A stretch of 64,000 bases of DNA from Symbiodinium microadriaticum (lineage: Eukaryota; Sar; Dinophyceae; Suessiales; Symbiodiniaceae). The stretch lies in contig LSRX01000296.1 of NCBI GenBank assembly GCA_001939145.1, positions 590,409 through 654,408 of the forward strand, in the 5' to 3' direction. The notes below the pieces were generated by a model. That model did no database searches, was not told where the DNA came from, and saw only the letters and a program-made list of their open reading frames with translations. The translations under genes were made by a program, and so were the position numbers. Positions 1 through 11,000 of this stretch are shown piece by piece. Position 1 is the stretch's first letter; each line of letters begins with the position of its first letter.

Positions 1-102
1 TCCGGGTTGAGATTACAGGGCTTCGGGCCCAAGCGTCAGCCCTAAACCTAAACGCCAACCAGTAAGTCGAAAAGGAGGGCCGAAACCAGAAAATCCCTGC
101 AG

Positions 103-171
103 GTGGAGCTTTCTGGCGAAGGAGCCTGGCTTCGAAGATTACCGGTCCAAGGCGACAGGCTACCTGGAGCG
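103..171 (+). other. candidate upstream exon of the NAAA-like gene
   Basis: A GC3-rich open stretch follows CAG|G and reads WSFLAKEPGFEDYRSK and on to GYLER, in a frame that joins in phase to the exon at 2098 if the intron starts with GC at 172. The intron would then be 1.9 kb and hold both minisatellites. The family has a poorly conserved N-terminus, so homology does not help here. It could belong to another gene or be chance. Confidence 0.4.
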
Positions 172-524
172 GCTTGGCCACCCAAATTTATCGTTTAGGG
201 TGAACCTCTAGGGGTTCTCCCGTGGTGAGATGTCTTCTGTTGAGGTGTCGAGTGCAGTGCTAGACTTCCGGAAGGAACCGACAGACGATGTCAGACGGCT
301 TCATACTGTCAGGCGGTTCTCTGAGTTCTTGGAGCCATCTATTTGGATTTATGTTTGGTGTTTGAACACGGCCCTGGTCATTTTTCTAACTTCTGGGGCC
401 CTCGGTAGGGTTGGCCTAGGCCCCTGGTCCTCTGATCCGCTGGTCCTGCGGGTCCGCAACCCCTCAGGTCTCTTTTTTAGCTTTGCCGCGGGTCGTGAAA
501 AGTGGGGGGGTGGGTTTAGCAAAT

Positions 525-1190
525 GAGATCTATGATGATCCGTAATCGCCAAATGAGGGGGCGTGCTTAAGACGCATGATGAGGGGCATGTCATGATATA
601 TCATGAACCTCGGTCGCCACGTGTTTAGGATATATGATGAACCTGAATCGCCTAAGAGGGGAAGGGGTGTGTGTTTAAGATATAGATGAACCGGAATCGC
701 AACATCAGGGGGCGTGTTGAAGATATATTATGATGAGCCGGAATCGCCACATGAAAGGGCGTGTTCAAGAAGTATGAAGAACCGGAATCGCCAGTGAGGG
801 GCGTGCTGAAGACGTATGATGAACTGGAATCGACAAATGATCTGGCGTGTTTAAGATATATGCTCAACATCAGCCGCAACAACACAATCTATCTGGAGTG
901 TCTGTTAAGTACGCGCGTGTGTGTGTGTGTGTCCTCACCAGGCATGCATCAAGACACCATCGACAATCCTTCACGCATAACAAGCTCCGCGTCAGTGTTT
1001 TGCGCTGTTTTGTCAGCCCCTCTCCCAGCTTGTTTAAGCCGCCGTGCAGGTTCGCTTCAAAATGTCATCTTGCCAACAAAACCAGCGCGCATGATGAAAT
1101 TGGATCGCCAAATGAGGGCGCATCCTTGAGAAATATGATGAGCCGGTCTCGCCACATGAGGGGCGTGTTTAAGATACACTATGACTGATA
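525..1190. repeat. degenerate minisatellite, unit about 42-49 bp
   Basis: A unit resembling ATGATGAACCGGAATCGCC followed by ACATGAGGGGCGTGTTTAA recurs, with the GAATCGC landmark near 544, 613, 645, 694, 741, 785 and 827. It resumes near 1103 and 1149 after an interruption of about 200 bp that includes a GT run at 918-931. It abuts the 43-bp array. Both would lie in the first intron if the exon at 103 is real. Confidence 0.75.
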
Positions 1191-1825
1191 ATCCCCCAAT
1201 AGCTTGGGGCAAAACAATACCCTGCAAGTTGGAACTTACAATAGTTTGACACAACGCAAAAGCATGCAAATGGTAATTCCCCATTAGCCTGACGCAAAGC
1301 AAGACCCTGCACATTGTACTTCCCAATAGCTTGACGCGAAGCAAAACCCTGCAAATGGTAATTCCTCAATAGCTTGACAAAAGGCAGGAGCCTGGAAATG
1401 CACTCCCCCCAATAATTTGGGTCAAAACAATACCCTAATATCTTGAAAGGAAGCAAGACCCTGCAAATCGTAATTCGCCAATAGCTTGCCGTAAGACAGG
1501 AGTCTCGTAATTGCACTCCCCGAATAGCTCGGGGCAAAACAATACCGTACAAGTTGGAATTCCCGAATTGTAATTCGCCAATGTCTTGAAACGAAGCAAG
1601 ACCCTGCAAACTGTAATTCCCCAATGGCCTGACACAAGACAGGAGACTCGAAATTGCACTCCCCCAATAGTTTGGGAAAGAACGAAACCCTGCTCATTGC
1701 AATTCCCCAATATCTTGACACAAGACGGTAGCCTCGAAATTGGAATCTCCCAAAAGCTTGCGGCAAAACGCCACCCTGCTAACTGCAATTCCCCAAAAGC
1801 TTGATGCAAAACGGTAGCAACTTAC
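1191..1825. repeat. 43-bp tandem minisatellite with three-unit higher-order pattern
   Basis: Units start with CAATAG-like words at 1197, 1239, 1282, 1324, 1367, 1410, 1479, 1522, 1565, 1622, 1665, 1708, 1751 and 1794, spaced 42-43 bp apart with two shortened units (near 1436 and 1579). Three unit types recur in order: one ending CTGTAATTC-like, one with GACAGGAG and ATTGCACTCCCC, one with GGGGCAAAACAATACCC. This gives a roughly 129-bp period. The minus strand is open in all three frames through most of it, so the ORFs there are repeat translations. Confidence 0.9.
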
Positions 1826-2097
1826 GGTACCAGCAACCAAAAAAGAAGAGCCAACGTTAGCAAATGAGACCGGGGACCGCCAGCGATAGGAAAAAAACTC
1901 CTCCGCATTCTAAAACTGCCCCAAAGGCCCTAGACCCGTAACCCTCTTGAAGATACAAGCTTAGCAAGACAGCTATACAAGGAAAACCCCACAAAAGCAT
2001 AAAAACTCTCTCCAGTCTGCCTCCTGAGGCACGCTTGCGGAGGAAGTTAGCTGGGCATTTAAAATTGAATCCCCTGCGCCCTAAACCCTGCGCCCAG

Positions 2098-5000
2098 GAA
2101 GTACATCCCTGCGAGTCTGCTTCCCATCGTGAACCGCATCGCCGAGAGCCTGGAATTTGCGTACTTCGGCCGCCAATTATGTGGCGTGTCTTTGCGATCC
2201 GCTGCTGTCTCACCCTGCATGTCTGCTCAATATTGGAAAAGGGTTTCAGGGTTTGGGATTGCCTTCGTTCCAAAGGTAATGTTGCCAGTGATGCAAGTAC
2301 GAAGCCCCGAAGCATCTCGACGGCTTATACGAATTTTTCGCCTATCGCACACCCCCTGTGTCCATCCGCTTTCCCTCTTCCCACCTGCACGTAGGCCTGT
2401 TGGGCTTAGGGCTTCTAGGTTTTTCAACCATTGACATAAACCCAAACCCTAAACCCCTAAATCCTTCTTGCGGGCATGGGGCCCACATAAACTCTACGGA
2501 CATGTAGCATCAAATAAATAACATAACATGGTATACCAGGGTATAATATAAAGTAATATACCACAATAGAATACCATGAGTATAGTATAGTATGTTGTAA
2601 TGTAAAGGTGCACCATCTTACGTTATGAAATCGCATGACTTCGAGGCCGGCCTCGAAAAGTGTTTGGTTTTGGACAAGCGAGCTTTTTTCTTCTGTGCGA
2701 CACTCTAAATCTGTCAACTACAAGTCCTACAGACCCTAAACCCTGAATCCTAAACCCTAAATCCTAAACCCTAAACCCTAAATCCTAAACGGCATCTACC
2801 TTCAAACCTAAGCTCGAACTCGGAAACCTTAAACTTCCCAGCAATTGCACCGTCCCTCCACGGCATACAGCAAGAGACGCCCCGGAACATCCCTGAAGCA
2901 CCTGAGATCGCAAGATTCCGTCGATGTAGAATAAGACTCGTGTACTATTGATTCCAGAAAGAGAGGCTTACTTTGAAGGACGATGTAAGCTCGTAGCAGG
3001 TACTACGAGGACTATGCCCAAGAGATGCAGGGACTTGCTTCTGCCCTGAACCTCTCCGTCGGGGAGATCGACGCTCGGCCGGCGGGAGCGGTGATCCCCG
3101 TCTAAACCCGAACTGGCTAACTTAGGGCTTAGGGTTTAGGGTTTAGGGTTTCATGGAACCCAAAAGCCCCCAACCCTAAACCCATCTCCAAGAAGGTTCG
3201 GCATTTTTACAGCCTCAATCAGCACAGCCCCAAATCCTGCATCCTAGGGCCTCACCTTGGCCCCAAGCCGCATGCGAGACCCTCAGCCCCGAAACCCAAA
3301 TCCCAAACCGCTTTTCGAGGGTCTTTGGAAATCTGCTTTATTGTCCTTATAGTATATCTCCAGGGGATGGATAAGAATCTTATTTTCATTCCGGTTCTAA
3401 GAGCGGCTAGGGGGAAAGTTCTCAAAGACCTATTCTACAGGTGAGGAAAAGTTGAAGCTCCTTCCTGCATGGGTCGGTGGGGAACCAAAATTGCGCTTCA
3501 GCTTTTGGCGTGGTTGAACTCCTTGCAAGCCGCTGCAAGCTCACAGAACTCCCTCGAAGACCTCAGACGAATTGCTGACTAACCCCTAAACCCTAGCCCT
3601 AAACACCAAGCCCTAGACCCTAAACCCGAAAAGGCCACAGGCGCCTCTGGTTGAGCTTTCCGAGATTTGCTCGGAATTGGGGGGATCCGGGTCTAGTTTT
3701 TTGGTTTGTGTGAAGCCCGAGCCCTCCTGGCGCGAGGTGGGCCGGCTTGGCAGGAACATGTGCCGTGTAAAGGGTCCTTGTTGGATACAATTTTAAATTT
3801 TTGTTATAATAACACCCTAATAAGGATTAAAAAATCATCATTTTTGATGGCCCCAACAGGGAGCCAGTATAGAGTCGCACCGGCGGCACATCCAACATCC
3901 GACAAAGCATCCCCTGCGCCCTCAACTTAACCTTAGTGATGCTTGAGTCTCAGTAAGCATACCGGATACCCGGACCCGAGAACCCCAAACGAAGAATGTG
4001 CTGGCAGACTTTGGGTCCACAGACTGGGACTTCGGTTTATGTTAGTGGCCCTAAACGGACATGATACAGAACGAAGGTGCTGAAGAAGCACTCCTGGGTA
4101 GCATTCTGCCACCGGCACCCAAACCACTGCGACCTTCCCCCTTCAGCCCGAAACCCTAAAATCCTACATCCAAAGCCGGTCAGAGGTTCTCATCAACCTC
4201 GTGTATCAAGTGGAGGGAATCGGGACGTCCTGTGCGAAAGTGCCGCCTGGCTTTCTTTCGCTTGGCCTAGCAGGTGCCAGAAGCTGGATGATTCCCTGAA
4301 GTTTAGTAATTCCGGGTTTGAGGGGCTAGGCTATAGGGCTCAACAGTGTATGGTATGGGCTTCGGGTTTGGGGATGTGTTTGGGCCGAGGTTTTAGGAGG
4401 TACCCGGGTTCACGACTGGGAGATTGGGCATTGCGCTTTCCTTGAGGGGCCCTTGGTTCGGTGTGTTATTTGGAGAGACTTTTCAAAACCGAGAAGGCAG
4501 AAGCACCGTCTTCAAGCGATGCGAGGAACACGACGGGGCCCTGTCCAAGCAAACAGCAGGGGCCAGGTCTTTGCCACTCGGCAGGATGAGCCAAGAAGGC
4601 TTCAGGGTGTTCAGGGCTTCGGGGTTTTTGGAGCGCAGGGCGCCTGTTACAAATGTGATCATGACTAGGCTGAGAGTTGAGCTGCCGGGTACCAACTTGT
4701 CAGTATAGCGCCTGAACTTCCTACAGCCCAAAGCCCCAAACCCTGAACCCCAAACCGTACCGCGTACAGCCCTCTTTCATAAACGCTGAGTTCCTAGGGT
4801 TTAGGGTGGGTTAAAGGTTTAGGGTTTAAGGTTTAGGGTTTAGGGGTTTAGGGTTTAGGGTTTGGGGTTTAGGGTTTAGGGTTTAGGGTTTAAGGTNTTT
4901 GGGGTTTAGGGTTTAGGGTTTAGGGTTTAAGGTTTAGGGTTTAGGATTTAGGGTTGAGGGTTCAGGGTCTAGGCTCAATTTGCTTAAACCCTGGCAGGGA

Positions 5001-8000
5001 ACCAACACCCTCAATTTACTTAAATCCTTGCATTCTACAAGCTGCTGCAATAGGCTCGCGGGTTTCGGACTTGAACCTGAACCCTAAAGGGTTTAGGGTT
5101 TAGGGTTTAGGGTTTATAAGCCCCCTAAGCCCTAACCCTTCTGAAGTGTGTTTGGGATTTAGGTTTTCAGGTTTTGGGTCTTCGGGGCTCCAGGGTGGAG
5201 TTCCGGGTGCTGGGTTGCTCTAACTGCGAGTCTCCCTCGACAGGCGTCGACGGGTTGGCTTCGGAGGCTTTCAAGGGGTGTGATGTAGCATGAGAGGGTT
5301 TTTGCTCATTTTTTGAGGTCTGCTTTCCACTATAACCCTGATACTGACTGAATACTTCTTGCCCCTGCTACTCATAGTGCTTAAGAGGTGCTGGCAATCC
5401 CTAGACTCAGACTCTCTGAGCTCTGACAGCCCTGAGAAGCCTAAAGCGCCCCAAAGGTCCCAGGGAGCCCCCAAACTTTCAGGTCGAAGCTCCTTCTTTC
5501 CCTAGGTTCGGCCCTCGTAGCGAACGGACCCAACGCTGGAGATGCGGTTTGGCAAGGCGCACAGTTTGTGATTTCGGCATCTGGGGTTTGGGGGTTTGTC
5601 TGATATCTGCCGGGGTTGCATGGTGCACGGTTTCGGGGAGGCTTTGGACTTCAGGACACAAGGGCTTGGAAACCGACCACAATCCCGCTTGTAGCTCTCA
5701 TAGCCTCAAGCCACAAAGGTCCTCGCAGCCGCAAGCAAAGCCCTGTGCCTTAACCGCATACTGCGGCGTACCTGAGAAGCTCCTGCCTCTAGAAAGCAAC
5801 TCTCAAGCCCCCGACCTGAATCACATACCACCGTTTATACTCATTCCATACCAACCCGATTTCAACCCTACAATTACCAACTCTTTTGGCCGCATACCAA
5901 CTCTTTTGTAACCCTGTACTCCCCCCTCCCCGCCCTTCCTCTAACCCTAAACCCTAAACCCTAAACCCAAAAAGCCCTAACCCAATACCATCCTAAACCC
6001 TAAGCCCTAAACCCTAAACCCTAAAACCCTATACCCTATAAGCCCTTAACCCCAAACCCAACTACACTCTTGCCAGGCCGGAACTTGGATTGGGACCTCG
6101 ATGCATCGCTGCTTGAGCGCACCGGCAGCAGGAAGGTTGCAGGGGTAGTAGTATTTGTTTCCCGGTTCCAGGTTCCAGGGTTCAGAATTGAGGTTGGTTC
6201 AGGGTCTGGGGTCCAGGATTTAGGGTTTAGGGCTTTGGGTTTGTAGGATGTTAAGCTTCGTCTTCCTCGGTGTTATGGAGAGGATCTAGACCTCGATCGG
6301 CGTCAACACTGAATGTCATGATATTGGGAGGCGGGGGTGGAGTCTGGTTTGGAGCATGCGCATTGGGCCATAGGATGCTTCGGTTTCGGGTTTGGGGCTT
6401 TCAGGTACGTTGTGGAGGTGGACTACCAGCGCGGTGGCAAGACGGCCTTCACAGGAGTGCAGGCCATGTGAGAGCTTAGGAGCCGGCGATGATTTCAGAG
6501 GCCTGAATGATATCAGTCAGGAATCCTATTCCTTTAGGGTTCGATCGTATCGAGATCCCTCCAATCCCTCCAACTGTTCCGGAGCTGTGTAGCTGTGTAT
6601 AAACCCTCAAAGAGAACCCCCAGACCACAAGCCCCAAATCCCAAGAGACCTGACCCCTGCACCGCTCCTGCCCAAAGGATCCTTAGTACCTACGTAGCCT
6701 GATGTAGGATTTCTGCATTAGGAGTTTCTATTGATGATTGTTTAAAGTATCCCTCAGACACGTAGTGTCTCCTCACAGCCTACAGGCAAGCGGCAACCGA
6801 GTCCTCTGCCACCGGATTCGGAACCTTAAGAATTCGGAAGAGCCCTGCAGCATCCCCCATTATAATTCTAGCGCGCGTGAAGGTTGCTGGCATGATCGGG
6901 ATCCTTCATGGCGTGTATGGGGGCAAGTTCTCTGCTCCTTGATGCCTCGATGTGTGTTTTTTGCGGTTTGTGGCGCCTGTAGCCACCTGAAGGTCTGCAA
7001 GCCCGAAGCTCTACTTGCGGGTTGTTTCGGGCGTTGAGGGCTTATATGCCCCAAACCAAATCCTAAACATTCTGGGTTTTCCTGTAGCCGGGCCAAGACC
7101 CCTAAAGCGCTTGAGGGAGTTTTTTTTCGGTGGAGGATTCCTGGCTTGGGGTCGGCAATTCCCGAAATCCATGAAGCTCCACAAGGCTGGCAGTGTTCCT
7201 ACAGGCTGGGTCCTTGTTGGATACAATTTTACAGCTTTGTTATAATTAAACCGAATAAGGATTAAACATGATCATTTTTCATATGGCCCCTACAGGGAAC
7301 CGGCAGGCAGGGACAAGCCTTCCTAGATCCTAAGACCTAGAAGCCCCGAGGGCGGACGGGGAGGGCTCTTGTCCAAAGCCCTGCAAAGTCGCACCCTGGC
7401 CCTAGCTGGAAGCTTCAATGGAAGTTGAGGGTCTATAGGGTTTAGGGTTTCTGTAAAGCCTGTTCGAGCCTCAGTCCACATCACGGTGACAGAGTCTTGA
7501 GGATTGTAAAAGGGTTTCTAGATCCCATGAAACCTGAAACCCGAAACCCCATAACCTGCCCTAAACCCTAAACCCATAGACCCTAATCCGAAAATCCTAA
7601 TCTCCTGGAACCGCTTGGGGCTCGACCCCTTCCAGCTTCTAGGTTCAGCTCAACGCGCGGGATCGCGGTGGCAGCGTCGTCGAGAATCTTCTGGAGGATG
7701 GAGAGGGGGGTTTAGGGTTTAGGGTTTAGAGTTTAGGGGTTTAGGGGTTTAGGGGTTTAGGGGTTTAGGGTTTAGGGTTTAGGGTTTAGGGTTTCGAGGA
7801 GTTTTGGAGGTCTTGGGTTGCTAAGGGTTGGCGGTTTGGGGCTTGGGCTTAGGGCGACGGGTTTGGGGTTAGGTTTGGCAGTAGATTAAGTAGCCTTTAA
7901 CCTTTTTGGGACACTAGAACCCGCTTATCATCCCGAAGGTTACGTAGCCTTTGGAACTTAGCTTGAGTTCGTTGAATAGCCCATGATCTACGCATGGTGC

Positions 8001-11000
8001 CTTAAACTGAGCTACCAGGGAAACATAATTTGGGTTCATGAGTCCTGGGTTGCAGGTTCTGGCTTCGCTGCCTTGTGTCCTCAGCCCCAGAAGCCCGGAA
8101 GCCAAACGCGCGTCAGCGACAACCTGGACCCGAACTTCCCGAAACCCTGAATCCAGAATCCTGAACCCTCGACCAGCAGACCCCGAGCACTTGGGAGACT
8201 CACACTGTTTTCAAGGAGATACTTCTTGGTGGCAAGACTCCGACACATGTCATGCGCAAGGCCATGGAGACTGCAAAGGACTCAGACTCGGGTCTTTCTT
8301 TCCAAGCCTTTGGGGGGTGAAGGGGGCTTTTGTGGGTTGACAGGCTTTCGCACCTTTCATGATATGCATCACCCCTTTGAGCTTGACCTGCTGTGCTTAA
8401 GTCTATCTCCATCGGTCTCGTACTCCTCGTTCTAGCCTGGGACCCGCAACTAAGTGCACGTGCGTCTTTCAAGCTAACGTAGGAACCTGATTAAGAAACC
8501 CGGGCCCTATGACCCCATTTTATTAGGATTCATATCAAGAACCCTAGTAAAGACCCAGGGTTTCTTAATCAGGTTCCTACATTACACGAGAAGAACAGGG
8601 GGACTCTGAGCACTTCTGCTTCTGCTTCCCCCACGCCCCTGAGGCGTCCTTCTCTAAAGGCTTTGGGGGGTTTGTGGCTTGGGGCTGTAGGGTTTGTATC
8701 TAGGGGTTTAGGAAAAACAGGGGCCCTGTTGAAGCTCAAAAGACTTCCAGGGCGGCTCCTAGAAGAGCTTCCGTCCTCCTTGAGCCTCACGGGGCAAATT
8801 TGCAGAGGAAGCTGAGCTTCCGAGGGCCCGTGTTTACCGTTGGGCCGCCGACTACCCCTTTTCCTGGCTTCTTGTTAGGGGATGTAATTTAAGTTACCAT
8901 CATGAGCCGTAATGGGGATCTATAGCAAATAATAGGGTTTCCTTATTATGGTAACAGAAAGTAGATCCCCCAACAAGAACCCCGTTTCAGCCTTTGGGGA
9001 TTCTGGCTTCGCAGTGTCTGGGCGTTAGATGGGGCGTTAGATGAAAAGAGTTTATGGGTTTGGGGCTGAGGGCTGGGAACGGGTAGGGCGGCCGACGGGG
9101 TGGGAAGAGTCTGGCGGGGGCGGGAGGTTTAGGATGTTCCTAGATTTCTGAACTACAGACTCAAGACTGGCATTCTAAACGCTGACCATGGAAATCCTTG
9201 TGTGCTCACAGCCCAGAGGACTTCGACCACTTCGAGCATCTTGCGTGCAACTGTCGGGTTCACTTGCTTTGCATGGCTTTTGGATTCATTGCATTGACCG
9301 CATGTGAGAGTGGTTCTCGTTTTGGGGTTTAGGTTCAGGAGAGTTTCGGGAGTCCGAGGTGATTTGTTGCAGGATTCGGCTTTTGGACCGATAGATCCTG
9401 CAGAGTCTGAAGGGTCTGCTTCTAGAAGGGGCGGTCCGTGGCTTGTGTAAAGCTTCATGAGGTCAAGGAGTGTAGAATAATCGTGGTCGGGTTTTCAGCA
9501 CCCAGTGCCGTGCCAGAAATCTTCAAGACTAGGCCAGCCCCCCAAACTCGAACGTGGGGCTTGAAGCTGCGGGTTTTGGGGTCAGGCGTTCGGCGCTCAG
9601 GCGTTCACTGTAACAAATCCCTACAGCGTTGTACACGTCTTGGGTGTTTCGGGTCTTTTGGGGCCAACGGCAAAGTTGAGGGCTCTACAAGTCCGGGGGG
9701 GGGGGGGCAGAAGGGAGATGTTGCGAGCTGCTTTCCCAAACTCAGGCTCTTCCTGCTCTCGGAGCACTTGGCGAACCCTGCCTACTTTGTCGTCGCCGGC
9801 GCGCAGCATGGTCAGGCGGATGCCGAACTTCATCTAAGCCAGAAGTACAAGCGAAAATGCCGTTGAAGATAAGACTCCCGTCTACAGCCCAAGGCGCAGG
9901 TTGATATTTTCGGGGGTGCCGTCATGATTTACAATCTCTCACTCAGTGTCTTCGTTTTAACGCTGGTGAAGCTTCGGACTCTACAGCTGACCTATGCAGG
10001 TACAATGGTCGACCCCTAAAAGCCCTAAGCCCTAGAGCCCGCAACCCCCATAGACCCTCAAACCCTTAGAGCAGCGATCCGGATCGGCTTCTTGAAGAGT
10101 GCTTTGGTCTGCTTGGGGTTTAGGGTTTACGGGCTACACTGGGCTTCGGGCTCTGCCGCTCACCCGGGGGTCGTGTCCTGCACTAGTCACAGGAGCGACG
10201 AACGTGATGCAACCTGCAAGCCAGAAGTTGGGAATCCAGGATCCCTCTAAACCCGCTATTGCTGAGCCATGGTATTTGCTGGCCCTAAACGAGATGGGCC
10301 CCAATACCGACCCTGAGTAGTAGGATCCAAACATGATGAGAACCCCCCACATGCCTGAATCCACGCGTGCTCCCAGCATGTGTTATTCCATTTTGACCGA
10401 GCCTCTTCCGCGTGATTCATGACAGTTCTCTGCCTTGAGCCACAAAGGAAGATGATGCTTCAAGTGCACAGGTCCCGACGAGCCTCCGCTCTAGATGTAT
10501 CGAGTGTTTATGATAAATTCAAACTAAGCAGTTGTTAACAATAGACATGCTCACCTCAAACATCTGAAGCCTCCATTTCCGACTGGGAACGCGGCATGCC
10601 AGATTTCCTCCTGAACAACTGGAGACAGTACTTCCACCAACTTCGCCGACTTGTCCTGAATTCGAACAGATTTTCAGTATTGGCTATATGACGTACCTTC
10701 TGGCGGACAATCCTCTCCTACCGGAATCGTGACTGGCAGAAGCAGACAGACACCGCAGTGCCGCGATGTTTCGTCCTTGGGGACGGTGATAGGATTCTCC
10801 ACGATGGGCTGGCCTGGCTTGGGGCCTTCCCTGTAATGACCTTGGCAAACTATTAGAGGGCACGCCGCCACGCCAAGGTCAATATGTCTTCATCCAATCT
10901 CAGGAGCCAGCTTTAGGTGCAACCGTCGCAAAGATTGGAGGGGCCTGCACCACCTGCCCGTACTTCCTGGGCTGTAGCGATGCTCTCGACGTTGTGCCAC

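Noticed and set aside
230-526. ORF with a weak PX-like phrase (VRRLHTVRRFSEFLE)
   Set aside because: Too short and isolated to call a PX domain; no exon joins in phase found.
1169-1809. Three overlapping minus ORFs as protein genes
   Set aside because: Translations of the 43-bp minisatellite in all frames.
9621-9833. GC3-rich minus ORF
   Set aside because: Antisense of the NAAA-like exon 9746-9815 (PAYFVVAG).
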